A DNA stretch of 64,000 bases from Heloderma charlesbogerti (lineage: Eukaryota; Chordata; Lepidosauria; Squamata; Helodermatidae). This document shows, in pieces, positions 43,625 through 53,745 of this stretch; position 1 is the stretch's first letter; every line of letters begins with the position of its first letter. The notes below the pieces were generated by a model, which worked only from the letters and a program-made list of their open reading frames with translations, did no database searches and had not been told where the DNA came from. Position numbers and translations under genes: made by a program. Where the stretch lies: assembly GCA_026122225.1 (NCBI GenBank), contig JANEZZ010002061.1:868001-932000 (forward strand), given 5' to 3'.

Positions 43625-46600
43625 GTATGTATAATGTTCATCTAATTATTCTTAGCTTTGTTTGTGCTACCAAGGTAGAAACATAAATATTGTATGTTAT
43701 AATAACCAATCTGGGGAGTTGGTGCAGAGATGATGATGATGATTTCTATACCTATTTTGCTTTAAAAACAAAACAAACCCCAAGCAGTTCACATTATATG
43801 TGTGTGTGTGTGTGTGTGTGTGTACACACACACACGCACACACACACTATAGAGTTAAAGGCTGCTTCTAGACGGAGGGGTCTAGTCCTAACAGTCATAA
43901 GGCACTGTGGAGCTATTCCGTCTACTTTGCCTTAAGGGATTTTCTGCGGTAAGAAAAAAGACAGAAGAAATGGTGGGAAAACACAAGAGGTTTACAGGTG
44001 GGAGATGACATCGTCTGGAAACCCACCCACCTGGTAAAATTCCTTTAATGAGGCCCAGTGATTGCAGCAGAAAGCCTCATCTTGAAGCAACCTGTCATGT
44101 TTCTTCCGTCCTCCCTCTTCGCAATCAACACACTCCAGGATACCAGGCTTCAGGCTCACTACTTTATTAGTTAATGACCAGGCTCCTTAGAAATGCAAAT
44201 TCTAGGAAACTCTCAGGCTACAAAGGAAACAGCTACTCCACACAATTATGAATATCAATAGAGGAGCTGAAGCGGGAGTTAGAGAAGTTGCCAGCAGTTT
44301 GAACAAGAACTTCCTGGCCAGACTTGCTTAGGGGGGCTGCCCCTCCCTTACAGTGGCTCCCTCCTACATAGGCTATCATGGATAGCCACCCTGATGGAGC
44401 GTCTGAGCTCTGCCTCTAACTTTTCCCGCTTTGCTCTGGACGGACCCTAGCATCCCTCAAGTCACGCCCCGCACTCTCCTCCTCCCCCGAGACCTGGGTT
44501 CTCATGGGGGGGGGGGCCTTCAGGCTGAGCCATCTGTGCGCCAAGGTCTTGGGAAGAAGGCCTTGCCATATCTGAGCTCACTAGGGAGGGAGCCTCCCCT
44601 GTTCTGGCTGTTCCCACTCTGAATCTGAGCTGCTAAGTATCTCCATAAGCTCACATTCATTCCTGACACAACACTAGAGTAAATCAAGGGATTCAGCATT
44701 TATTTAGCATCTTTGGGGCTAAATTCAGTGTTAAGCGAGCAGACTTCTGCTTGCACAGGGGGAATTTCCCTCTCCCCTGCAGCATGCACACCTGCCAAAC
44801 CTTCTGCAGAGGGATCCCCAACCCTCTGGAGTAGATTTGCAGTGGCTGCACGGGGGCGGGGGGATTCGATCTGCTAGCGGTATTATGACAAAATCACCTG
44901 CCTGTGTTGTTAAACTGTTTTATTGTATTTATATTAAGGTATTTAGTTTTGCAGAACATGAATGTACAGGTAGGAACAGGTTAACCGTAGGCAGGATGGG
45001 GCTTGTGTGTAATTGGCTGTTTTAGTTCTACCTGGGTTGAAGGGGGGGAGTGAGTGATGTCTCAGGAGGGTTTGGTTTTCTAATTAGTCAGTCAGTCAGT
45101 CAGTTAGTCAGGGTGCAATCCTATGCATGTTTAGACGGAGAAAAGGCCAAGAACTCCCAGCATTCCCCAGCCAGAAAAGGCCTTTTCTCCGTCTAAACAT
45201 GCATAGGATTGCGCCCTTAGTTACTTAGGGAGCAATCTTATGGCCGCTAGACAGTGTCTAGACAGCCATAGGATTTTTCAGTTTCTGGGAACCAAGCTTA
45301 GACCCAGGACTCCAAGCTCAGTTCCCAGAAACCTCACTCCCCCTCTCCTACCAACTCGTCGGCAGCACAGTTTGTCCCCATCTCCGTGCTCTTAAGCACA
45401 GCACAGCGCAGAGTGGGTGAAAAGGGCGCAATGCTGGGGGTGGGGAGGCAAGGAGACCACAGAAGCGTCATCGTTAAGGCACTCCCTATGTGCTATCTGG
45501 CCACCCCACCCCACCCCGCCCCGCTCTGATGTGCCCAGCTAGACAGCCAAAATCGTCCGTCTAGCCACAAATGCAAGGTGGCTGGAGCATGGAGGAGAAG
45601 ATCCCCTCCATGCTCTGCCTGCATTGGATAGTCGGCTGCCTCCAAGTTTGGAGGCGACTGACTATCCCCACAGGATTACACCCTTAGATAGGTCTGGGGA
45701 GAGATAGTCGGGATAGTCGGGTCGGGAGTTGGGCAGAGCACCATCTTGGATGGGGAGGGAGGATTTAGAGGGGTAGCGAGGTAGGCTTAGGCTAATTAAT
45801 GACATCTTGTAAATAATACACTTTTATTCTGTTTTACTGACTTTAATCCATGTGCCAGCTTGGTCTTCGTTCACGCTACCTCATACATGAGCACATATTA
45901 GCCAGCACCCACTTGCCAAATTAGAAGTAACAGTAACAGTGATAAATCTGACAGACTTGGCATTAATTGTGGCTGGGTAATAGGTTAGCTAAGTCAGTGG
46001 GCACAGCTGATTTGGCGGTGACGTCCCGCTCAGGCTTATTATCCTAGGCATGAGGGGATAATAGGGGAAAACCTGGGTAATGGAGGGGCAGATGCTACAG
46101 GTATCCTTTCCTTCCCACTAGTGGAAGGCCATCATTGGATACAACCCATAAACTCTTATTTTTTAATGAAGTAGAATTCTGAAGTATTATTCACTGTATT
46201 ATTATACAATTATAATAACAGCAATCACTTTGGAATCAATTTTTGATGAAGGGCTAGCATATAAAGTTGTAAATAAATAAATACTGCACTGGGATCATTG
46301 GAGGGCAGGTGAGATTCAACCTTAAATAAAAAGTAATTAAACAAAATAAATACTGGATTGCATAAGTGAATTACTAGCTGTGTACATATAGAGAGTTGAA
46401 TCCGGGTGATTACTATGATCTAAGTAATCATACTTAGAGCAGACCCACTGAAATAAATGGGACTTAAGTTGGTCATGATGAACATAAGTCCCACTGATTT
46501 CAGTGCGTCTACTGTCAGTATGACGAAGTCTGGATGTAATCCATAGCGTTTTGTTTGAAAGAGGCAGGTGAAATCCAAATGTACTGTATAGCAGCAGACT

Positions 46601-49600
46601 TGCACATAACGCAGTTTAGATGTTACATTTCTTTCCACCAGCCAACACCAATACCAGGTTTTTACCCAGTCCGGGATTTTCTTGAAGATGCTCAGCTGAA
46701 CCCAGTGAAACCGACGTATAATTTTAAAGGTGAAGGCAGAAAGAGGGTGTCCATGTTCCAGCAGATGCCTGATCTGACACTACCAGACACTTTCACATAC
46801 AGGCCTCCTTCATTTGTGGAACTGGCAAGGAAAAGACCCGCAACCTATTCTTTTAAGAGCACATCAAGGGAATGTCCCTCACGTTTATCCTATAGAGATA
46901 AGGTAAAAGTAAACTAATAACATACGCACATTAATCTTAATCACGACACTTTAAAGCAATATCGTACACATGCAAAATACATTGCTGCACAACTCGGACA
47001 GCATCGATAGTATCGTACTGAGGTTATCCTATATCAGGGCTGCTGGGCCAGCTCTATCATTAGACAGAGTGAGACAGCAGCATCAGGCAGCAGAATTTAG
47101 GTGTCCTGCAAGGGCAGCAAAGTATTAATTATTTAATTTGTGATTATTGTATTTTTACTGCCAGGGATGGGGTCAGAGGTTCCTTAGCCTCAAATGCCAA
47201 AATAACTTGGCTATCTTTGGGTACTATGCAACATGACGTGGGCGGGGGCGCCTTTGTTGCTCTGCCTCAGGCAACAAAGTATGTAGGGCCAGCCCTGCAG
47301 GGTTGTCAAACCTATTTTCAGCCCAAGGGCAGAATTCAATTTCAGAGGGTGGGCAGGGCCAATGGCAAAAGTGGGTGGGGCTGATAAATCCCCCCCCCAA
47401 TACTCAGCTGCATTATCACAATCTCTCTCTCTCTCTCGCACATGCACAGAGACACAGATATATACATATATATGTATGTACACACACACACACACACACA
47501 TGCGCACACACACACATATACATACTAATAGTGAACTTGTCATCTTAGTGCCGATCTTCTGTAGCCAAAATGGCACACACACACACACCACACAAGGAGG
47601 TATTGACAGGGAACCCCAAGGTTTGCAGAAGCACAAAAAAACTTTAGGAAAAAATTCCAAAGGGTATGCCCCAATGAGGACTGAGCATGCTCAGTGGACA
47701 CAGAATATTAAAGAGTCGGTTGAGGTAGGGAATGGAAAATAGGCGTTTGACTAGAATGAAATATCCCCGAAGAGGGCAAGGTGGGCTGGCTGACTGACTG
47801 GAACTCAGAATAGGGGCACCCCATGCTGTAACATTTTGTTGCAGGTCCCACTTGTAAACTCTTTCTGTTTTCATAACCAAGCACTTAGAAGAACAGCAAC
47901 AGCAATGCGTCTTGTGGTATCTTAAAGACTAAGACCTGGACTATGTCTCCACCTGCAGTGGAATGAGGTCAGTGGAGGCTGGTGGCTCCGAGGTCAGTGG
48001 GGTGGTGAATCTGTTCCAGGTTTCAATCCGATCTCTAAAGGAGCTATCCATGGTGCTTTGGATAGCCAAGGTGCTTGGAGAGCTCCTTTAGAGTTCTGAC
48101 TGGAACCCAGAGTGGATTCATCACCCCACTGACATTGGAGCCACCAGCCTCCACTGAATGAGGTAGTAGAAAGGGCCATACCTCTTCAGGCTGCCTGTAG
48201 ATACAACCTTTCAATGCTCCCCCATATATAGACGTCAACCCAACATTAAGGCAGCAGAAGCAAACTCCATTTTATTCCTGTATTCACAAAGGCGCTACGA
48301 TTGAAGCAGGTTTAAAAGGTGTAACTGTACGTGCTCAGAGAATGTATTTATTTTTATCAGGCTGGCAATAGGTATGGGGGAGAAATATGTTTGTTTTGGA
48401 TTTTAATGCAAATGTATCTAATTTCAGTCCCTGGCATCTCTAGGTAGGGCTGGAGAAACCCCTGCGTGAAACCCTGGAGAGCCGCTGCCAGTCAGTGTTG
48501 GCAATACTGGGCTAGATGGACCAAAGGTCTGACTCAGTGCAAGGCAGCTTCCTAGGTCCCTGATCTCCTGCAAAAACTGATGTCTTTTAAACAGCCCAGA
48601 TTAAAGGCTTTTTAGTACAAAGTGCCAGCACTTAAAGGACTACAGTTTGTTTTGGGGGCACAGTTCAAATTGCTGGTTATGTCCTTTAAAGCCCTAAACA
48701 GCTGAAGACTGACAGCCACCTGCTCCTACATGAAGTTGCCCAAGTATTAAAATCTTTTTTGGAGGCCCTGCTCAGAATGCCCACATCTTCCAAGTAAGGT
48801 GGGTGAGCAATAAGAAATAGGGCCTTTTCAGCTGTGGCACCTCACCTCTAGAATTCCCTCCCCTTATCCAACCATCAGCCTTCCTTTGTCAGCCCTCAGA
48901 AATAGCCCAAAGATGATGCTCTTCTCCGTTTTCAGGGCAGTTCGAAGCTGCTGTTAAAAGAATGTTGAATTGTGAATTGTTGAGGTTTTATTTGCTGCTC
49001 TTTGGTATTCTGCAGAGAAGTTTTGCACACTTAGATTTATTAGCCACCTTCAGAATCTTCCCACAAGTATTTTAAATAATACAGTAAAACTTAAGTTACT
49101 TACATCTATATTTCGTGCTCTTGATTCTCCACAGGATATCAATGTGGATCCAGGACAGTATGATCTTTTCCCTCCTCCAGTCCCCACATTTCCAACCAAG
49201 TAAGTGCAAACCTTCTAATTTTGGTTTAAAACAAAACAAAACAAAACAGGAAGCAGAAACAAGATAGTAGTGATGGTCTCCAATTTGGATGGCTTTAAAA
49301 GGGAGGTTGGACAAATTCCTGGAGGAGAAGGCTATCAATGGCTACTAGTCCTGATGGCTATGTGCTTCCTCCAGTACCAGAGGCAGTATGCCTATGTGCA
49401 CCAGTCGCTGGGGAACATGGATGGGAGGGTGCTGTTGCACTCTTGTCCTGCTCATAGGTTTCCCAAAGGCAGCTGGTTGGCCGCTGAGTGAACAGAATGC
49501 TGGACTGGATGGACCCTTGGTCTGATCTAGCAGGGCTCTTCTTATGTTCTTATGTTCCAACTGGTGATTTGGGACTCACAGACGAATGGGGTCTCAGCCT

Positions 49601-50715
49601 GCCTGATCTAAAGCAGATTGTAAAAAATGGGTTGCACCACCATACAAATACAAGACAAAAATGAAGAAGTGGATTCTGAAATGTGGGTTTTGGCTAAAGG
49701 TGGGTTTCAGGCCTCCATAGGTTGAAATCTACTGGTCACTCTGACTGGCAGCAGCTACATCATTCTGGCTTATATGCCCTGTATGCCTGAACTGGACCAC
49801 ACAAGGAAGCTGTGGAAGTGGTTGGAGACAGAGAAAGAGGTGTGTGTGGCCATGGACAGCTCTGTGTGCAGCAGCCCCACTTCCCCAGGAATGGAAAGAA
49901 AATAAGTACATAATAAAAAAACCCTGCTGGATCAGACCACAGGTCCATTTTGTCCAGCATTCTGTTCACACAGTGGCCAGCCAGCTGCCTGTGGAAGCCC
50001 ACAAGTAGGACATGAGTGCAACAGCACCCTCCTGCCCATGTTCCCCAGCAACTGGTGTACACAGGCCTACTGCCTCTGGAGGTACTGGAGGTAGCATAGA
50101 GCCATCAGGACTAGCAGCCATTGATAGCCTTCTCCTCCATGGATTTGCCCAATTCCCTTTTAAAGCCATCCAAATTGTGGGCCACCATATCATCTTGTGA
50201 TGGCCACCACTGCCACCTCATACAACATTGCACTAGCAACGTGTTCTAGCACATTACAAGGACCAGAGTAATTTGTGGCAGGCTGCGTGGGATGAAGGAC
50301 CAGAACTTATTATTTATTCATTAAAAAGAAGAAGCTCAAAATGGTCAACAACAGTAAGTTAAAATAAATATAATGACTAGAAGCAAGAGATCACAAAAAT
50401 TAGGTATCTTCCAGCAGTAAAACAATTCAATACAACAAGTTAAAATTTAACAAGAAGTTAAAATCAGATCCGTACAGGAGGTTAAAAAAACATGGAATCC
50501 ACATTCTATGTGTTGACAATGCAGAAGTGAGAAGTGAGTTGACCTTAAGATCCAATGAAGCCAGTGAGATGCAGACATAAAAATATGACTCAGCACTGTT
50601 GCCAAAGCTGTTGATTTTTCAAAAGAACTTAAATACTTTCATTCTTTCTCCCTCCTCCAAATATAGGAATTATATGTTTCGATCCGCAGTTCAAAGGTTT
50701 CCCACTTTTGATCCG
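43559..50715 (+). CDS. STPG4: STPG4-like gene, partial (four exons, both ends open)
   Basis: Exons 43559-43624, 46642-46902, 49135-49199 and 50667-50715 join in one frame of 441 nt (147 codons), with GT/AG introns throughout. The protein has proline-glycine-tyrosine motifs typical of SHIPPO/STPG proteins: IPGFYP, VKPTYNFKGEGRK, PATYSFKS, DPGQYDLFPPP and NYMFRSAVQRFP. Order and spacing fit vertebrate STPG4. The gene lies downstream of calmodulin on the same strand, as STPG4 does relative to CALM2 in mammals. The start is not settled (candidate 38087-38131), and the last PG-repeat exons were not found up to 64 kb, so they are probably beyond the window. No frameshift or stop is seen in the four exons. 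Confidence 0.85.
43798..43850. repeat. (TG)n-(CA)n self-complementary microsatellite
   Basis: A TG run of about 13 units turns into TACACACACAC and a CA run, so a single strand can fold on itself. It lies in the intron after the STPG4-like WW exon. Confidence 0.9.
44093..44668 (-). mobile_element. Probable solo LTR, antisense
   Basis: On the minus strand the 576-bp segment starts TGTCAGGAATGAATG and ends GAAACATGACA, giving TG...CA ends with a short inverted TGTCA/TGACA. The flanks CAACC and CAACA match at 4 of 5 bases. An AATAAA occurs on the minus strand near 44161-44166, followed by GTAGTGAGCC, as in an LTR R region. No internal retroviral or Gypsy coding sequence is present, so the family cannot be told. 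Confidence 0.5.
45085..45110 (+). repeat. (CAGT)n short tandem repeat
   Basis: AGTCAGTCAGTCAGTCAGT with a TTAGTCA end lies directly against the MITE that starts at 45111. Confidence 0.8.
45111..45216. mobile_element. Harbinger-type MITE, near-perfect palindrome
   Basis: GGGTGCAATCCTATGCATG is mirrored at the right end (CATGCATAGGATTGCGCCC). The complementary blocks extend inward through 'tttagacggagaaaaggcc', so the arms pair over about 40 bp. TTA follows on the right and TCA precedes on the left. Confidence 0.8.
45228..45683. mobile_element. Harbinger-type MITE, 456 bp, TTA duplication
   Basis: Starts GGGAGCAATCTTATGG and ends CAGGATTACACCC, with TTA outside both ends (45225-45227, 45684-45686). 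It is the reverse-orientation relative of 19842-20214, sharing the 'gcctccaaacttgg'-type and 'tatccaatgcag'-type blocks on the opposite strand. Confidence 0.8.
45684..46389. other. Intronic spacer, no feature recognised
   Basis: AT-rich sequence without supported frames or clear repeats. Confidence 0.4.
46390..46548. mobile_element. Palindromic interspersed repeat (MITE-like)
   Basis: Arms around 'aatgggacttaagttggtca' and 'acataagtcccactgatttc' and ends near GTTGAATCC and GGATGTAATCC form an imperfect palindrome. It is a common reptile repeat style. It ends 93 bp before the STPG4-like exon at 46642. Confidence 0.5.
46642..46902 (+). CDS. STPG4: STPG4-like main exon
   Basis: 261 nt, 87 codons, phase 0 at both ends, acceptor TTTCCACCAG and donor GTAAAA. 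Encodes PTPIPGFYPVRDFLEDAQLN, then PVKPTYNFKGEGRK, a middle with PDLTLPDTFTYRPPSFVELA and then PATYSFKSTSRECPS, ending SYRDK. The PG-x-Y and TYNF/TYSF motifs are STPG-type repeats. This is the strongest exon of the gene. Confidence 0.88.
47035..47297. mobile_element. Non-autonomous DNA transposon, CAGGGCTG ends
   Basis: CAGGGCTGCTGGGCCAGC at the left is mirrored by TAGGGCCAGCCCTG at the right. Related sequences lie at 1530-1780 and 50838-51120. A second CAGGGTTGTCAAACC element begins at the very next base. Confidence 0.6.
47298..47402 (+). mobile_element. Left end of a hAT-type repeat, family of 62938-63291
   Basis: CAGGGTTGTCAAACC is followed by 'agcccaagggcagaattcaa' and 'ggtgggcagggccaatgg', matching the starts of the copies at 55963, 61241 and 62938. 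The right half is absent. Confidence 0.55.
47421..47592. repeat. (CT)n and (CA)n microsatellite cluster
   Basis: A CT run, an (ATGT)-rich stretch and two CA runs follow one another, with a third CA run at 47573-47590. Long open frames across this zone are low-complexity artefacts. Confidence 0.85.
47970..48156. mobile_element. hAT-type MITE with perfect 8-bp duplication
   Basis: Exact 20-bp terminal inverted repeats, starting CAGTGGAGGCTGGTGGCTCC. AATGAGGT lies directly outside both ends (47962-47969, 48157-48164). The perfect repeats and duplication mark it as one of the younger insertions here. Confidence 0.92.
48421..48563 (+). mobile_element. 5'-truncated tRNA-derived SINE
   Basis: Starts at the B-box part (TTTCAGTCCCTGGCATCTC) and continues 'gaaaccctggagagccgctg', 'gggctagatggaccaaaggt' and 'aaggcagcttccta'. 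It matches the fuller copy at 56938-57152, but the A box is missing. Confidence 0.75.
48620..49068 (+). mobile_element. L2-like LINE 3' end
   Basis: Sense-strand C-terminal remnant and 3' UTR ('gccctaaacagctgaag', 'tagaattccctccccttatc', 'tgaggttttatttgctgctc'). It has many stops. It ends 66 bp before the STPG4-like exon at 49135. Confidence 0.6.
49135..49199 (+). CDS. STPG4: STPG4-like exon
   Basis: 65 nt, entered after ATTCTCCACAG and left by the strong donor GTAAGT. Encodes DINVDPGQYDLFPPPVPTFP plus T and two bases of Lys. The DPGQYD motif is a PG-rich repeat core. Confidence 0.85.
49262..49558 (+). mobile_element. CR1-type LINE 3' end, sense
   Basis: Starts with codons for NLDGFKREVGQIPGGEGY, the end of CR1-type ORF2, then the 3' UTR to 'gctcttcttatgttcttatg'. 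Same family as 49915 (minus) and 51236 (plus). An (AAAAC)n run precedes it at 49230-49249. Confidence 0.7.
49915..50212 (-). mobile_element. CR1-type LINE 3' end, antisense
   Basis: The reverse complement of the family at 49262: starts 'accctgctggatcagaccac' and ends 'tttaaagccatccaaattgt'. It faces the copy at 49262 across 356 bp within the same intron. Confidence 0.7.
50667..50715 (+). CDS. STPG4: STPG4-like exon, 49 nt
   Basis: Entered after CTCCAAATATAG and left by GTAAGT. Completes the Lys codon from the previous exon and encodes NYMFRSAVQRFPTFDP, ending in phase 0. The FRS.VQRFP peptide is characteristic of STPG4. Confidence 0.85.
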
Positions 50716-50837
50716 GTAAGTGTCATACTGATTAATGATGGAAGTATGTTGGTGGCCCACCCCTAAAAAGAAAACTACACTTAAATATTTATTTTCCATG
50801 GAATTGAACCTTTACTGTGTATGCTTCCTAATCCCAG

Positions 50838-51120
50838 ACCCAGGCCTGGCCTTACCATTAGGCAGAGTGAGGCAGCTGCCATTGGCAACAGATGTTGAGG
50901 GGCAGGGAGCAGCAGCAAGGCACTGGAGGACACAGCTGTATGTGCCATATGGCCTGCTGCTACCCCTCTGAGCCCACCCCCCCTAAGGCTCAGGTGCAGT
51001 GGAGGATGCTGTCCCATTGCCAGTGTTGACAGAAGATCCAGTTACCAGTCCAGTTCACTTTTATACATGGAATGGGGGAGGCACCAGTTTGCCCTATGTC
51101 TGTCTCAGGCAAAAAATATA
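50838..51120. mobile_element. Repeat related to 47035-47297
   Basis: CAGGCCTGGCCTTACCATTAG and 'gagtgaggcagctgcc' at the left, 'gtttgccctatgtctgtctc' at the right. Immediately afterwards TAGGGTGGCCAG begins a fragment of the GGGTGGCC family. Confidence 0.5.
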
Positions 51121-51235
51121 GGGTGGCCAGAAGTCCTCTGTTTCCCTGGACAGCCAGGTAATTCAAGGTTTTGTCTAGGTTACATCCACACTGGTACTGC
51201 CAGGGCTGGACCATGGGGAATTCACGTCCTCAAGA

Positions 51236-51475
51236 TGTAGTGACAGCCACCATTTTGGATGGCTTTAAAAGGGGAGAGGGCTATCAATAGCTACTAGTCC
51301 TGACAACTATATGTTACCTCCAGTATCAGAGGCAGTATGCCTCTGTACGCCAGTTGCTGGGGGACATGGAAGGTGCTATTGCACTCATGTCCTGCTTGTT
51401 CACCTGCTTGTGGCTGGACAGAATGCTGGACTAGATGGACCTTTGGTCTGATCCAGCATGGCTCTTCTTATGAGC
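51236..51475 (+). mobile_element. CR1-type LINE 3' end, sense
   Basis: Contains 'ttttggatggctttaaaagg', 'gccagttgctgggggacatg' and ends 'tccagcatggctcttcttat'. It is internally shortened compared with 49262. Confidence 0.7.
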
Positions 51476-51862
51476 CAGCTACCTTTGCACACATTCTGCA
51501 TCCATAGGGAGACGTATCCTCTGGGTTACATGGGATTTCGACTAACAGAGGCAGATAGCTGTATTCCACTTGCCTCAATGAAGGTGCTACAGTAGCTGCA
51601 TTGCACGAATTGGCCCTGGGTGTGAATACAGATGCCCATTTGCCAAAGGGTAACTTAGCCTGGTGGCGTGCACTTGGCAAGCTGGCCATCAGTATCGCCA
51701 TGTCCAATAATAAGAGAAAATCTTTTCCGCACTTCGGCACCTGATTGGAAAGAAATCCAAGGCAACAGCTGAGTAGTAAGATTCTCCTCAACACTTGGCC
51801 AGGACAAGACAGATAGAGCCAGCATACCAAGTGGGTCACATGTAACTTAGGATAAGCTACAA

Positions 51863-51979
51863 CAGCTTTCTCCAACCTGGTGGCCTTCAGATGTGTTGGG
51901 CTGCCAGTGGCCATGCTGGCTGGGAATGATGGGAGTTGCAGTCCAACACATCTGGAGGCCACCAAGTTGGGGAAAGCTG
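51863..51979. mobile_element. hAT-type MITE, 8-bp duplication with one mismatch
   Basis: CAGCTTTCTCCAACCTGGTG pairs with CACCAAGTTGGGGAAAGCTG. Flanks are agctacaa and agccacaa (7 of 8). Same family as 5829 and 24966. Confidence 0.82.
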
Positions 51980-52019
51980 AGCCACAACTTGGGAAAAGGT
52001 TCCTTGTATTCCCTGACTG

Positions 52020-52388
52020 TTGCATTCTGTTGTAGAGCAAGCCACACCTCTGGAATGGGTTGCTTGTGGGGATCCATCAGGCCCCATCATTGCAAGCTTT
52101 TAGGAAGGCCAAGACTTCCTTGTTTGCTCTGGTCTTCACCGATTATGTTTTATTGTATTGTTGTGGTTTGTTGCTGCAGCTGTGTTGTAGATTTTAGTAC
52201 TGTCTAGGCCAGATTTTTATTGCTGGTGTTTGTTGTTTTTATTTATCATTATCACTATCATCACTGCTGTTTTATCATTGTGTGGGTTTTTATTATATGG
52301 GATTTTATTGCTGTAAGCTGTCTTCGGAAGGCTCCTGTCCTGAAAGACGGCCTAATAACATTTCAAAGCAATACATAAATAAATAAGC
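52020..52388 (+). mobile_element. L2-like LINE 3' end, sense
   Basis: C-terminal remnant ('ggaatgggttgcttg', 'aggaaggccaagacttcctt') followed by a T-rich 3' UTR and an (AAAT)n tail at 52376-52386. Confidence 0.65.
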
Positions 52389-52471
52389 CAAAGGTTCAAG
52401 AAGCTCGGCTCAGAACCAAGCATCTGATAGCCTAGTCCAGATGTCTGGGAAGCCACTAGTGTGCAAAAAAT

Positions 52472-52837
52472 TAGGGTGGCCATTTACACATTGCCAAAAA
52501 AGAGGAAACGTATCAGCAAAAGAGAGGCCAAAAGAGGATGCCAATTTGCATAACATCTGCATATGCAAAATTTATATGTATAGGCACAAATTTAGAAATA
52601 GCTATATTTTACATAGAAATATAAGACATCTCTCACTATAGTGGAGAGGATTGACTAGGTGACCCATGTGCCTGCTCAGTCTACAGTGCAGGTGCTAACA
52701 GCTGATGAGCAACTTCCAGGCCCTTGCTACTCCCTTCTGATGGTTCTTTGGCTGACAGAAGATACCTTCAAATAGAGAACTCTCCCCTGCCAGCTCTCCA
52801 AAAGAGAGGACTGTCCTCTGTAGAGCGGGCCACCCTA
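52472..52837. mobile_element. Non-autonomous DNA transposon, TAGGGTGGCC ends, 366 bp
   Basis: TAGGGTGGCC at the left and GGCCACCCTA at the right are exact inverted ends. TA may be the duplicated target. This is the intact relative of the split copy 41489-41735 / 43290-43366. Confidence 0.7.
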
Positions 52838-53326
52838 AGCATGGCAGGAATCACTGCTTTATAGGAGCAGGAACCAATAAGCACCTAGTCCTGACAGTCA
52901 CTTGACCATAACTCAGCATGTCCTTGAACTGAGCTACTACAGCAGTTGGGCTGAAAGTTTTAGGGCTTCAGTTCCTGACCCTGACTCTCCAAATATACCG
53001 GACGTTGCAGTGAGCAGGGAATCCAGCTGCAAATTCCATGGGTTGGAGCTCAAAGCCATCAATGTGTGAAACATCGAGATCAGAAGGAAAGAAAGGAAAA
53101 TAAATCCTTTTGAAGAAAAGAAAGGAACAATCAGAAGGAAAGAAAGGAACAATAAACAAGACTGACATGAGGAAATGATTTTAAAATCGTTAAATCGTTA
53201 AAGAGGGTAGTATCTTTCATGAAAGAAAAGGTTTCACCTTAGCCTTGCAACATCAAATACAGGAGGCATATTTTGAAGGGAAACATTGCTGGTGAATGTT
53301 ATTTACTCATACCTGAGGAGCAGCAG

Positions 53327-53745
53327 GAGGGAACCTCTGGCCTGCAGGTTGGATCCAGCCTGCCAGGCCTCCCCATCCAGCCCAGCACCTCTTCCTCCCA
53401 GGTCAAGCCCTCTCATGACCATGTGCCCTCACTTGTCCTTTTTCCACAGTGATCTGGCAATGCAGGAAGAAAGACGTCTTTTCCCGCATTGTCAGATCGC
53501 TGCACTGCTGAGAAAGAGGCAGTCCCTTCTTCAGAGAGGAAACAGAGAGAGAGAAGGAGGAGAGGGAGTAAGAGGGAGGAGCGGGGAGAGAAGGGGAAAT
53601 AGAGAATGTTGCTTGGGCTCCACCTACTTTTTGTTTTGGCTACTTTCACTTTTTGTTTTGGCAACACCCACCTCTGGCAGGTGGACCCCACAGGCTTGTG
53701 CAGAACTAAATGTAGCCCTTGGGCTGAAAAATGTTCCCCAGTCCT
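53327..53745 (-). mobile_element. hAT-type repeat of the CAGGGGTGT family, probably antisense
   Basis: The 'tgtagcccttgggctgaaaa' block near the right end is the reverse of the left-end text of the copies at 47298 and 62938. The interior is purine-rich (53530-53600). The 153-codon frame here is not a gene. Confidence 0.45.

Noticed and set aside
43798..43850. Tandem units that might suggest a CRISPR array or origin
   Set aside because: It is a plain dinucleotide microsatellite in vertebrate DNA, without spacers.
47211..47742. 149- and 126-codon frames over CA/TG repeats
   Set aside because: Protein is mostly Cys-Val or His-Thr runs encoded by microsatellites.
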